The translations under genes and the position numbers were made by a program. 64,000 bases of DNA from Indioceanicola sp046045995 (GTDB taxonomy: Bacteria; Pseudomonadota; Alphaproteobacteria; Azospirillales; Azospirillaceae): positions 13,867 to 77,866 of the forward strand of contig JBJOKR010000002.1 in the NCBI GenBank assembly GCA_046045995.1, read 5' to 3'. Shown here piece by piece: positions 27,643-35,619 of the stretch (positions are counted from its first letter, which is position 1; each line of letters starts with the position of its first letter). Below the pieces are notes generated by a model, which was not told the origin of the DNA, did not search any database, and saw only the letters and a program-made list of their open reading frames with translations.

Positions 27643-27715
27643 AGCATAGCGTAGCGTTCACACCCGTTACGGTTCAAATGCATTCGCGCGGATGAGCGGG
27701 CGGAATGGGGTTTGT

Positions 27716-28006
27716 TCAGGTGGGAGCGGGGTCGTCGGCCGCAACAGAGTTGCTGCGGACGTCAGCCCTTACCGGGGTTTCTTCGACGGCGCCGAGCTTC
27801 TCGGCCCAGTAGCGCCGGACTGCCGACCGGCTGGTCACCAGACCCAGACCCGGCACCCGGACGATGGGCATGCCATCGCCCGTCCGCTGGTAGGAATCCG
27901 CGACCGTGTAGACTGTCCGCTCCGCGATACCGAGGTAGCGGGCGATCGCCGGCGCCCCTTTGACCAGGTCCAGCTCGACGGCAGGCATGTCGGATTCAGC
28001 GTGCAT
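27716..28006 (-). CDS. Excisionase-like helix-turn-helix protein
   Basis: A 96-residue protein with VKGAPAIARYLGIAERTVYT, a helix-turn-helix of the excisionase/MerR-like type, followed by a wing (GMPIVRVPGLGLVTSRSAVR). Its place directly before the integrase suggests a recombination directionality factor, though a simple transcription regulator is possible. I start at 28006 (MHAESDMP) because GGGGGAGAGGAC lies just upstream. Confidence 0.65.
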   Translation of the reverse strand: MHAESDMPAVELDLVKGAPAIARYLGIAERTVYTVADSYQRTGDGMPIVRVPGLGLVTSRSAVRRYWAEKLGAVEETPVRADVRSNSVAADDPAPT

Positions 28007-28020
28007 GTCCTCTCCCCCGA

Positions 28021-28851
28021 TCACGGCCGCCAGAGCCCGCGGTGCTGGGCACCGTCAAGCACGGGTAGGGGTATGACCCGTGCCACATGCTTGGGGCTGG
28101 GCGCCTGCTTGAGGTAGAACGGAATCCTGCGCTCGGCACACCAGTCCCGGGTAGCGCGCGCCAGCTCCCCGAATTCCTCCGGGGTCATCGGGCGACCGGC
28201 GCCCTGCATGGCACCAAGGATCACCCATTCGGCGAAGTCCCAGCCGTCGACCCCACCAGGTCCCAGCGCGGGCTCATAGCTCACGCCGATCCGCCATCCG
28301 GCCTTGGCCAGCGCAGCAGCGGCCGGCAGCTTCTTCGAGGCCTCCCTCCCATTCTCCTGGCTGCTGAGTATGACCAGGTTCCGGGGCGGCCAGGTCAACG
28401 CGTGGTCCGACCGGAGGCCCCCGACCGCCCGGGCCAGGCGTGGCAGCGCTTCAACCACCCTGTGGGTCGGCAGGACATACAGATGGGCAGGCGTTTCGGC
28501 CACCCGTCGCAGCACCTGGAACAGGCTGTCCAGCGGCACAGCGGAATGGAACAGGTCGCCGAGGTCGTTGAGGAACACCACGCGCGGCTTCTTCCATCTG
28601 TCGACCACGTCCATCTCCTCAGGCCGCACGGCCAGCTCACCCGTCCAGACCAGCTGACCCGCATCCGTCTTGCGGGTAAGGCCCGGGTAACGGCCGAAGC
28701 GACCGACCAGCTCCTTCGCCCAGCAGCCCCCGCAGCCCGGGCCGTACGGGTCGCACCCCTTGACGGGGTTCAGGACAGCGGGGCTGGCCTGGTGCTGTAG
28801 CGCCAGGTCGACGATGAAGTTCACATTGCAGCGGCTGGCCATGATGGTCAT
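28021..28851 (-). CDS. Phage Gp37/Gp68 family protein (DUF5131)
   Basis: A 276-residue protein of the phage Gp37/Gp68 family. It has LNPVKGCDPYGPGCGGCWAK near the N-terminus (conserved Cys cluster), PRVVFLNDLGDLFH, a central NLVILSSQEN, SYEPALGPG, and PFYLKQ near the end. The Cys cluster recalls radical-SAM or metal-binding proteins, but the biochemical role is not established to my knowledge. It overlaps the replication gene upstream by four bases and so is cotranscribed with it. Confidence 0.8.
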   Translation of the reverse strand: MTIMASRCNVNFIVDLALQHQASPAVLNPVKGCDPYGPGCGGCWAKELVGRFGRYPGLTRKTDAGQLVWTGELAVRPEEMDVVDRWKKPRVVFLNDLGDLFHSAVPLDSLFQVLRRVAETPAHLYVLPTHRVVEALPRLARAVGGLRSDHALTWPPRNLVILSSQENGREASKKLPAAAALAKAGWRIGVSYEPALGPGGVDGWDFAEWVILGAMQGAGRPMTPEEFGELARATRDWCAERRIPFYLKQAPSPKHVARVIPLPVLDGAQHRGLWRP

Positions 28852-31520
28852 TCTGCCTTCTGACGGAAGACGTAGCAGCTGATGTTGCGACCGGCGAACC
28901 CCGGGTGGATCGAGCGGACGGTCTTGTAGTCAAGGAACTGACGGGACCTGCTGGATTTAAGGGTGCGCTTCAGTTCGATCACCGGGGGCAGGGACTGCCC
29001 TGACTTGCTGGCCAGGTCGCACACGTGGTTCAGGTTGACCGCCACGTACCCTGGTTGAGAGATGTGGTTGCAGTTCTCGACGCCGAGGTACTCGACGATG
29101 TCCCAGAACCGGTCGACGGTCGGATCGTCTTCGGCGATGGCGCCTTGGCGCTTCAGGGCGCCGGCACGCAAAAGGTTCATCGCCTCAGCCAGCCAGGCAG
29201 CCGGCATGGCCGTCAACTGGGCCAGAGCTTCGACCAAGGCCATCAGCTGTGCGTGATTCTTCCGGATACGGACGGTTTTCAGCATGGGATTCCCAGCAAG
29301 CTCACGTTCGTGCACCGGGATCCGGTCAGCCATCATCTTCAAGACCATGGCCTCCTGCGTCGTCGCCATCAGCACGAACCAGCTCATGGTCTCCACCGGC
29401 ATGGTAGCCAGGGCATCCGCCGCGACCCTGCCCTCCTCTGTGTGCTCTGAAGTGTCGAAGTGGAGGTGGACGATACGCGTCATGATTGCTTCAGACGCCT
29501 TCACCTCGCTGTTCTGGGAGATGATCACCGACCCGCGGAACGGCGGCTCCTTGGTGTCGTTGCCGCCATTGGCCACACCGGTAGCGCGGCTCGGACGACC
29601 GTTGTAGGCGGTCTTGATTTCGTCCCAGTCGAACTGCCGCTGCTTGACACCATCGGACCCGTCACCACCGCGGTCGGACTCGATGAAGACCACAGGTAGA
29701 TTCCCTACCTGTGACATTATGCGGCTTCGAGCGGCCGACGTGGATTTGTTCGGATCGAAACCTTCGTAGTTGGTTCGTCCGACCAACTTCCAGAGGGCTT
29801 CGATCAGGGTGGTCTTTCCAGATCCTGCCTGACCAGACAGTTCTAGGAACGGGAAGCTCTGCTGCTGTTGCCTAATCTGCTCGGCGAACAGGGTTCCCAA
29901 GTAGAATGCGGCGGTCACTATGCCCTTTGCCCCGAAGCTACGGTACACAAGCTCTAGCCATTTATCAGAATACTGAGTCCTATTGCCGATGCGCAGCTGC
30001 AAGCTCGACGTCATAGACAGTGACTTGATTGAAAGACCCTGAACCTCAAAGAAGTCTTCTGAATTTAGTTCGTAAACTCGCCCTGCCGATACTGCGTGGC
30101 TATTGAACACCCACGTCTTGTATTCCGACGCATAGCCGACAAAGTCGATAGTCTGCACCTGCCTGATGCCGTCAATATTGTTCTTAACAATCCAGTTCAG
30201 CTGGTGTGTTGAACCTGTGAACAGCGCGCCCGGAGCAATACTGAGGAGGCGCTTCTTGAACTCAGCTGCGGCGGCAATATGCGTTCCAGTAAATGTATCT
30301 TTTATCGGCTTGCGCTTATTGGGGAAGTCGATTTTGGAATAGTACCATGATTCTCCGACAAGTTCAGATTTTTGAAAGTAAAGGAAGCTTACCACAACAT
30401 TGGCGATCTCCCGCACCTCGGCAGCGCGCTCCGCCGCTTCCGAGCTTATAGTCGCGTCGTCTTCGTTCGCAAAAGCAGGCTCTTCACGGACCGCCTTCTG
30501 AGCGAGCATGAAGCTCGCAGCCGGCAACTCAAACCAAAAGGTGCGCGCACCGTACTCCAGGGCGAAGGACGGGTTCCTCTTACGCTCCCAAATCAGAAGC
30601 GCCTTGGCGCGCGCGGTCGGCGCCAGCAGCAGAGATCCTTCGTGCCGGTACAGCTCCAAATCATCTTTGCTGAGCCCACCAGACGCGTGGGCATCGTTCC
30701 AATCGAGCTTCTTGGTTCCGACCTGGGGAATCAGCGCGGCACTGCAGGTATAGCCCGCCTCACGAGCCGTCGCCACATGCTGCAAGATGCGGGAGCATCC
30801 CGCCACATCATTATCGAGCGCCCATACCAGACGGGGCCGGATACCCTTCTGACGCAGCGCATCGAGAGACACATCCGGGTAGTTGTAGCAGGACAGCGTT
30901 GCTACGGCCGGAACACCGTGCTGGTGCAGGCTGATTGCGTCGATGCAGCCTTCCACCAGCCAGATCTCCTGGCCGTCTGCCGGGGCGAAGCCAGGGGGGG
31001 CCCACCAGAGCCCCTTGTAGTCCCCGACGAAATTGGCCTTTCGGACTTCCGAATCGTCACCTGGCGGGGACACCGTCACAGGCTCAACCAGGCGCTCCAT
31101 CCACAGGTTCTTGTCCGGGGCGCGCGGGTCCATGATGTCGAAGACTACCGTCGCAGTGCGCCGGTTGCCGTAACGATGACTGAAGCTACCCTGGCGGTAC
31201 CAACCCCGGCAGGCCCTGATATCCAAGTGACGGACGAACAACAGATAGGCATCTGCTGTCGCGTTCGGATTATCTGTAGTAGCTGGGTACCGCTCATTCA
31301 GTTTTTCAAAGGCGTCTGGGTACAGTTCCTTTGTTGACGCCGACCAGCCGCACTTATTCTCGCGCCCACATTTCAGAACGTTAGGCTGGGAAGTAGCAAT
31401 AAACAACTCCCGCTCGCCGCACGCCGGGCATTTTCCGCCGCGAAGGTGGGCACCGCGAGCCTTCAATCCGTAGTCGCGCTTTAGGCGGCCAATCAGGTCC
31501 AGTCGCAGATCCTCCCGCAT
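28848..31520 (-). CDS. Replication protein: zinc finger, Toprim primase and helicase
   Basis: An 890-residue protein. Residues 31-58 hold a zinc-ribbon (CPACGERELF ... CGRENKCGW). A Toprim-type segment (WLVEGCIDAISLHQHGVPAV, then LVWALDNDVAGC) lies at about residues 187-240. A helicase or ATPase Walker A (ELSGQAGSGKTTLIEALW) is at about 556-573, with IESDRGG downstream as a candidate Walker B. It would prime and unwind phage DNA, as P4 alpha or plasmid primase-helicases do, in place of the P2 A protein. The middle (about 29,880-30,560) is markedly richer in A and T than either end, suggesting a domain swap. Confidence 0.85.
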   Translation of the reverse strand: MREDLRLDLIGRLKRDYGLKARGAHLRGGKCPACGERELFIATSQPNVLKCGRENKCGWSASTKELYPDAFEKLNERYPATTDNPNATADAYLLFVRHLDIRACRGWYRQGSFSHRYGNRRTATVVFDIMDPRAPDKNLWMERLVEPVTVSPPGDDSEVRKANFVGDYKGLWWAPPGFAPADGQEIWLVEGCIDAISLHQHGVPAVATLSCYNYPDVSLDALRQKGIRPRLVWALDNDVAGCSRILQHVATAREAGYTCSAALIPQVGTKKLDWNDAHASGGLSKDDLELYRHEGSLLLAPTARAKALLIWERKRNPSFALEYGARTFWFELPAASFMLAQKAVREEPAFANEDDATISSEAAERAAEVREIANVVVSFLYFQKSELVGESWYYSKIDFPNKRKPIKDTFTGTHIAAAAEFKKRLLSIAPGALFTGSTHQLNWIVKNNIDGIRQVQTIDFVGYASEYKTWVFNSHAVSAGRVYELNSEDFFEVQGLSIKSLSMTSSLQLRIGNRTQYSDKWLELVYRSFGAKGIVTAAFYLGTLFAEQIRQQQQSFPFLELSGQAGSGKTTLIEALWKLVGRTNYEGFDPNKSTSAARSRIMSQVGNLPVVFIESDRGGDGSDGVKQRQFDWDEIKTAYNGRPSRATGVANGGNDTKEPPFRGSVIISQNSEVKASEAIMTRIVHLHFDTSEHTEEGRVAADALATMPVETMSWFVLMATTQEAMVLKMMADRIPVHERELAGNPMLKTVRIRKNHAQLMALVEALAQLTAMPAAWLAEAMNLLRAGALKRQGAIAEDDPTVDRFWDIVEYLGVENCNHISQPGYVAVNLNHVCDLASKSGQSLPPVIELKRTLKSSRSRQFLDYKTVRSIHPGFAGRNISCYVFRQKAE

Positions 31521-32020
31521 CAGACCTGACCTCCAGCAGAGTGGAAGGCCTGCCGCGAAACGCGGAGCACAGGTGCCCTCGGCGATCTAACCCGCAGCAT
31601 CGGCGCGTCCTGATCGACAGCGGCGCCAAGAAGCACCGGCAGGATCAGTAGGACCCGGGTCACGCCGACACGAGCCCGATGGATGGACCGGCGCAGCGCC
31701 ACCAGGTCTTGTTCGATCCGATCAAGCCGCTGTTCGGGTGTCGGATCATCATGAAGCAGGTGACCATAGACGTGGTCCAGGAACTGGCGGCCCCAATGCG
31801 CGACCATCCGCGAGAAATGCGGGGAGCGGGGAAACTGCCCGTTGCGCCATCCCTTGGCGGTGCGCTGTTCCGCGCCCGCGATTTGAGCCAGCACCTTCAC
31901 GGGGTACCGCTGGGCCCAGTCGCCGAAGCGCTCCTGGACCTGCCGATCAACGTCCTGCATGGACATGGACTTGCCCTTCAGCCCGTTCCAGTGTGCGTGA
32001 CAAGGAGCTCGGTCCATCAT
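31520..32020 (-). CDS. Hypothetical early phage protein
   Basis: A 166-residue protein I do not recognise. Residues 20-60 (VDRQVQERFGDWAQRYPVKV, then KGWRNGQFP) have the look of a small HTH or phage regulator. A hydrophobic stretch VTRVLLILPVLLGAAVDQ at about 119-136 may be a membrane segment, followed by a basic tail. It overlaps the replication gene by one base (TGATG) and follows the Cro-like gene with a one-base overlap, so all are one leftward early transcript. MSMQDVD (residue 18) is an alternative start. Confidence 0.6.
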   Translation of the reverse strand: MMDRAPCHAHWNGLKGKSMSMQDVDRQVQERFGDWAQRYPVKVLAQIAGAEQRTAKGWRNGQFPRSPHFSRMVAHWGRQFLDHVYGHLLHDDPTPEQRLDRIEQDLVALRRSIHRARVGVTRVLLILPVLLGAAVDQDAPMLRVRSPRAPVLRVSRQAFHSAGGQV

Positions 32021-32235
32021 CAGTTCGCCTCGGCTGAAAGGGCAGGCGGCATGAAGTCACCGGGTACAATGCCTTCAAGCTTGCGGAGATTGGCCAGAGT
32101 GCAAGACCACTCCGGAAGGTCGATGCGGCGGACCACCGATTCCGAGACCTGGGCTTCCTTGGCCAGTCGGTTGTTCGACCACCCCTGGGATTCGCGGTAA
32201 GCCCGCACACGGGTCACCGATAACGTCACGAACAT
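32020..32235 (-). CDS. Cro-like helix-turn-helix regulator
   Basis: A 71-residue protein with VRAYRESQGWSNNRLAKEAQ, then VSESVVRRIDLP, a helix-turn-helix of the Cro/CI type. It opens the leftward early operon and is divergent from a second HTH gene, the layout of a lysis-lysogeny switch. I start at 32235 (MFVTLSV), preceded by GGGGGAAGG; a GTG at 32247 is possible. A TCACGA half-site (32226-32231) overlaps its first codons, so repressor binding there could block it. Confidence 0.8.
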   Translation of the reverse strand: MFVTLSVTRVRAYRESQGWSNNRLAKEAQVSESVVRRIDLPEWSCTLANLRKLEGIVPGDFMPPALSAEAN

Positions 32236-32270
32236 GCCTTCCCCCACGATCGGACAACCGTCATGGAAGA

Positions 32271-32320
32271 TCGTGATTTATCACGAGCCGAGCAAGAGAT
32301 TTTTTCGGCGAAAATCACGA
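32271..32320. promoter_or_regulatory. Phage switch operators O1 and O2
   Basis: O1 is the perfect 16-bp palindrome TCGTGAT TT ATCACGA (32271-32286). O2 (32305-32320) is TCGGCGAAAATCACGA, with an intact right half. Centres are 34 bases apart. They lie between the divergent Cro-like and CI-like genes, just where repressor sites are expected. Their presence also argues that the CI-like gene starts at 32356 rather than 32263. Confidence 0.85.
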
Positions 32321-32355
32321 ATGCGCCACCGGCATATTGCGCTGATTGTGTGCCG

Positions 32356-32787
32356 ATGACAGACCAAGCAGTCGAAGCGCGCCGGGAGCGGCTGAGGCAA
32401 GCGGTAGCCAAGGCGCGCTCCGTCAACGCGGTGGCGCGCCAAGCTCGCATCCAGGAATCGACCCTCCGCGCTGTGCTGGAGGGGCGAACGCGGGAGCTGC
32501 GCATCGAGAGCTATGAGAGGCTGGCCCCCGTCCTGGGCGTATCGGTTGAAAGCCTAGTGTTCGGCTTCGAGCAGGCCCCGGGTGCGGCCCCTACGATCGA
32601 CCCCGACCTGCTCACTGATTGCATCGTCGCCGTCATGGAGCTGATGTTGATTCAGTTGCCGATGCCGGCGGCTGAGTTGGCAAGGCTTGCTGCGACGGCG
32701 TACCAGCTCAGCGTTGATGAGGAGGGTGCTGGAGCGGCCGGCGTAAGGCTTGCGGTGAAAGGCATGCTGGCAGAACGCCGGCGCTGA
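32356..32787 (+). CDS. CI-like phage repressor
   Basis: A 143-residue protein. Residues 6-50 (EARRERLRQAVAKARSVNAV, then ARQARIQESTLRAVLEG) form a helix-turn-helix. The C-terminal half is helical (LLTDCIVAVMELMLIQLPMP) and probably dimerises; there is no LexA-type Ser-Lys peptidase domain, so induction would not use RecA-driven self-cleavage. The frame could open at 32263, but that would place coding sequence over both operators, so I prefer 32356. It is the only rightward gene in the early region. Confidence 0.75.
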   Translation: MTDQAVEARRERLRQAVAKARSVNAVARQARIQESTLRAVLEGRTRELRIESYERLAPVLGVSVESLVFGFEQAPGAAPTIDPDLLTDCIVAVMELMLIQLPMPAAELARLAATAYQLSVDEEGAGAAGVRLAVKGMLAERRR

Positions 32788-33150
32788 GCAGGCGGGCGGA
32801 AATCCGCTGGACGCGCTCTCGCCGCGTGGCGGGCAGGTTATCGTTCGCATGCGCCAACCCGGAACGAAACATCCGCGAATACGAAATATGATTGTTTTCA
32901 ACACCCTGCACCAGAGACCCCCTTGCGGCACGGAGCCATTTGCATATGCTTATGTGCACCGGCCAGCCGAGATGCATAGGCTGGCCGGGGCGTGCAAAGG
33001 GTCCGTGCCCTGGGTGGTGGGGTAGCTTGGCGGCACCCACCGCCCCCGCGGGGGCTCAACCAAAAAAGCACAGTCCGATGATCGACGCACCTGGTTTCGC
33101 GTCAACGGGGAGTTAACGCAGCCGCAATCGCCCATCAGTCGCACACGGGT
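32788..33150. other. Gap between repressor and late activator, with strong hairpin
   Basis: These 363 bases separate the convergent CI-like and Ogr-like genes. A perfect 10-bp hairpin, CCGGCCAGCC GAGATGCATA GGCTGGCCGG (32959-32988), stands out, and GCCCCCGCGGGGGC forms a second one near 33042-33055. Neither has a T-run in either direction. They may act as bidirectional terminators or be part of a small RNA. No gene is evident. Confidence 0.55.
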
Positions 33151-33432
33151 TTATGCAGTTGCGGACCCCGTAGACTGGCGACGATCATGCCGTGGCACGA
33201 CGACCCCGGGCCGAGGGATGCGGCTGGGCTGCAACTCCCGCACAGGCGTCACTTCCGAGACGAAACTGAAGCCGCACAGTTGGTTGGTGCACAGGTAGGT
33301 GACCTCGCGCACCATCGGCGTCACCTGGTCAGTACGAATCGACCGACACTTGGATCCGCAGTGAGGGCAGTCAGTCGCATTGGCATGCGTCTGTTTTTCG
33401 TACCGTCGTACCACTTCCCCTCCCCTGCGCAT
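33151..33432 (-). CDS. ogr: Ogr/Delta-type late-gene activator
   Basis: A 93-residue zinc-finger protein. The motif is CPHC ... YLCTNQLCGFSFV, with spacing close to the Cys-x2-Cys, about 22 residues, Cys-x4-Cys of P2 Ogr and P4 Delta. These proteins activate P2 late promoters through RNA polymerase. It lies downstream of gene D in the same direction, as in P2. I start at 33432 (MRRGGEVV); a longer frame to 33495 lacks family similarity. A copy of the switch operator lies 24 bases upstream of the start. Confidence 0.85.
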   Translation of the reverse strand: MRRGGEVVRRYEKQTHANATDCPHCGSKCRSIRTDQVTPMVREVTYLCTNQLCGFSFVSEVTPVRELQPSRIPRPGVVVPRHDRRQSTGSATA

Positions 33433-33453
33433 GTGTTTGTCCAATCTCGCGTA

Positions 33454-33469
33454 TCGTGATCGATCACCT
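33454..33469. promoter_or_regulatory. Third copy of the switch operator, upstream of ogr
   Basis: TCGTGAT CG ATCACCT matches O1 at 12 of 14 arm positions; its core GTGATCGATCAC is a perfect 12-bp palindrome. It lies 24 bases before the ogr start codon, so a repressor bound here would block ogr transcription. Confidence 0.7.
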
Positions 33470-34207
33470 GAGGTCGGCCCCCGTGGACGGGGCACACGTC
33501 ACGGCCCCCATGGGCCGTGGCTATTCGCATTTATTGCCGAATACAGGTCGCACCAAAGCGCGAATCACACAACACCAATCCTCCGAAACGCGGTGACGCC
33601 CTGGCAGAACGTCCAGCGAATGGGGCCTTTGCTTGACGCCCATGAGCGACCGCGCCGCATCGAATGGACCCTCTATTTTCGTCGCGGGACGATAATGATT
33701 GTCCTGTATCCGGGGAACCCGTCACCGCACACGCCGTTGTCATCCGGCTCCCTGACGGCTGTCCTATCCCTGTGATCATGCAGGCCCTGCCCCAGGCTGC
33801 CCCTCCCCCCCCTCTCGGGGAAAGCATTACAGGATGGGATACGGAGGCGACCACCGACCTAGATCGCTGATCCAGCTGCCAAATTCCTGTAACTCTTTCT
33901 TCCGTTGCAAAGAATGGCAGACCCGGCATGTTTCGTTAAGTCACTGATAGAACTGACATTTTGCTGGCGGGATTGTAATGGAATTTTCCATTACGATCTA
34001 AGGCTTTTGTAATGCATTCTGATGGACCACTGAGCGGCGAAAAGCCCCTTAAAATCAGTACCATGGTAATGCTTAGAATTCTTTGTAATGGAATAATTCT
34101 TTTCCGATGGCTGCGCTTTTTAGGGCCTATAGGGTCGCTGATGGTCATTGCCTAGGGATTAGGACCGCAATGCCGGGACTTCGGTCCTTTCTCATCGTGA
34201 TGAGGCT
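33470..34207. other. Gene-poor region between ogr and gene D, with AT-rich repeats
   Basis: About 740 bases hold no gene I can support. The right part (33950-34110) is the most AT-rich stretch in the prophage. It has the palindrome GTAATGGAA TT TTCCATTAC (33975-33994) and further GTAATG copies at 34009, 34066 and 34085, mostly as TTGTAATG. A 14-bp palindrome CTCATCGTGATGAG (34191-34204) sits at the end of gene D. Possible roles are replication origin, late-activator sites or a partition site. Confidence 0.65.
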
Positions 34208-35197
34208 CTACTCGCTTGCCTCGGCCCCGGTAGCCTTCAGGGACGTGGTCAGGGCCTGGTCGGTCAGAGTGTGGGTCACCTCCTCGATCGTCCAGGCGAC
34301 CTGGTCGATTTCCGACCGGAACCCCGTCAGGGTGAGGGGCTGGCCGGCGGCCAGTTCCGGCCGGCCCGTGGCCAAGCTGACGGTCACCTCACACTGCTGC
34401 CGCCGGGCTTGCTTCAGGGCTCCCTGGGCCGCGGCGGCGGCTTCGGCCTGCGAGGGGTACAGCCGGCGCAGCCGAATGACCGTCCCCTCTGATTTGCCCG
34501 CGGCGACCTCCTGCGTCTGGGCGCTGGCGAGGTCATGCCATTGGGCGACGGCCCCAGTGGCGCTGACCGTCCGGTCCGTGACCGTGAAGCTGTGGCTGAC
34601 GCCCGACTGACGGGCCAGCCTGGCGGCAGGCAGCGGGCGACCGCGGGCGGAGCGACCCGTGCCCGCCGGCACGAAGACCAGCCGGCCTTCCTTCACCGTG
34701 CCGGATGCATCCAGGTCCTTGGCCAGCCTGGTGATGAAGTTAAGGTCGGACTCACGAATCTGGTCGATATGCGGGATCGCGATCGCCCCGAGGCGTTCGT
34801 CCACCGCCGGCTCCAGCCCGTGACGGGACGCGATTGATGACAGGATCTGGCCCAGAGTCTGGCTATGCCAGCTATGGTCCCGCGGCTCCGCGATCTTGCC
34901 CTTGAGGCCGGCGGGGCGCCCCTTCACCCTGACCTGGTCGGGCGGGCCCGAGTGCTCCACCTCATCGACTTCGTATCGCCCGAGCTGCACCAGGGCCTGG
35001 CCCAACCAGCCGATCGCAGGCCGCATGACCACGCCCCGCCGCGGCAAGACGATCGCGCCTGCCGGATCGGTCACTGTGAGCTCACATTCGTCGCTATCGG
35101 TTCCGAGCCGGTCGGTCACCTTGAGCGACTGCAGCTGGCCCGCAAGGGAGGCCGTGACGTCCTGGTCTTCCACCAGGATGCGGTATGACGGGATCAT
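34208..35197 (-). CDS. D: Phage late control / tail protein D
   Basis: A 329-residue gpD-like protein of the baseplate hub and tail tube, in the family called late control protein D. It starts MIPSYRILVEDQDVTASLAG, with the mid-region SWHSQTLGQILSSIASRHGL, both typical. It overlaps gene U by four bases and is the last gene of the leftward late operon, as in P2. Confidence 0.9.
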   Translation of the reverse strand: MIPSYRILVEDQDVTASLAGQLQSLKVTDRLGTDSDECELTVTDPAGAIVLPRRGVVMRPAIGWLGQALVQLGRYEVDEVEHSGPPDQVRVKGRPAGLKGKIAEPRDHSWHSQTLGQILSSIASRHGLEPAVDERLGAIAIPHIDQIRESDLNFITRLAKDLDASGTVKEGRLVFVPAGTGRSARGRPLPAARLARQSGVSHSFTVTDRTVSATGAVAQWHDLASAQTQEVAAGKSEGTVIRLRRLYPSQAEAAAAAQGALKQARRQQCEVTVSLATGRPELAAGQPLTLTGFRSEIDQVAWTIEEVTHTLTDQALTTSLKATGAEASE

Positions 35198-35619
35198 CTG
35201 CTGTCTGCCAAGTCGCCAAGAGCACCCGGGTCGCTGTCCCAGTAGCGCTGGAGCGTCACGCTGAAATCGACCCGCCGCGGCTCCCCGTTGGCGAGCAGGT
35301 GCGACCCGCGTTCCGTCAGGGAGGTTATCACCCACCGTCCCTGGTTGCGGCCTTGCCCATCGATCAGGATCCACGCCTTGCCCTGAGCCTGCATTCGACG
35401 CAAGGTCTCCAGGTGCTGGCGGCCACCGGTCAACTCTGGCATCAGCGCGCCGTCGAGGGTCAGCGTGTCCTCCCCCGGGCCGAGCCATTGGGTCGCCGGG
35501 GCGGCACCGGCACGGTCCTGCGTCTCCCACCGGTGGGAGGTCTGGCGGTCATATCCCGACAGTGGCGCTGTCGTAAGGCTGAACACGAACTGACCCAGGG
35601 CCATTAGCTGCATCATCAT
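35194..35619 (-). CDS. U: Phage tail protein U
   Basis: A 141-residue gpU-like tail terminator or tail-length protein. MALGQFVFSLTTAPLSGYDR and the later GGRQHLETLRRMQAQGKAWI with VITSLTERGSH match the family. It overlaps T upstream and D downstream by four bases each, which indicates translational coupling. Confidence 0.9.
   Translation of the reverse strand: MMMQLMALGQFVFSLTTAPLSGYDRQTSHRWETQDRAGAAPATQWLGPGEDTLTLDGALMPELTGGRQHLETLRRMQAQGKAWILIDGQGRNQGRWVITSLTERGSHLLANGEPRRVDFSVTLQRYWDSDPGALGDLADSR

Noticed and set aside
32263..32355. Longer CI-like protein starting at 32263
   Set aside because: It would place coding sequence across both palindromic operators and leave only 27 bases for two divergent promoters.
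33664..33870. Plus-strand 68-residue open frame
   Set aside because: Some residues look protein-like (VVIRLPDGCPIPVIM), but there is no ribosome site and no neighbouring gene in that direction; kept as possible only.
33531..33929. Minus-strand 132-residue open frame downstream of the AT-rich region
   Set aside because: Composition is Arg/Ser/Gly-rich like random high-GC sequence, and no ribosome site precedes it.
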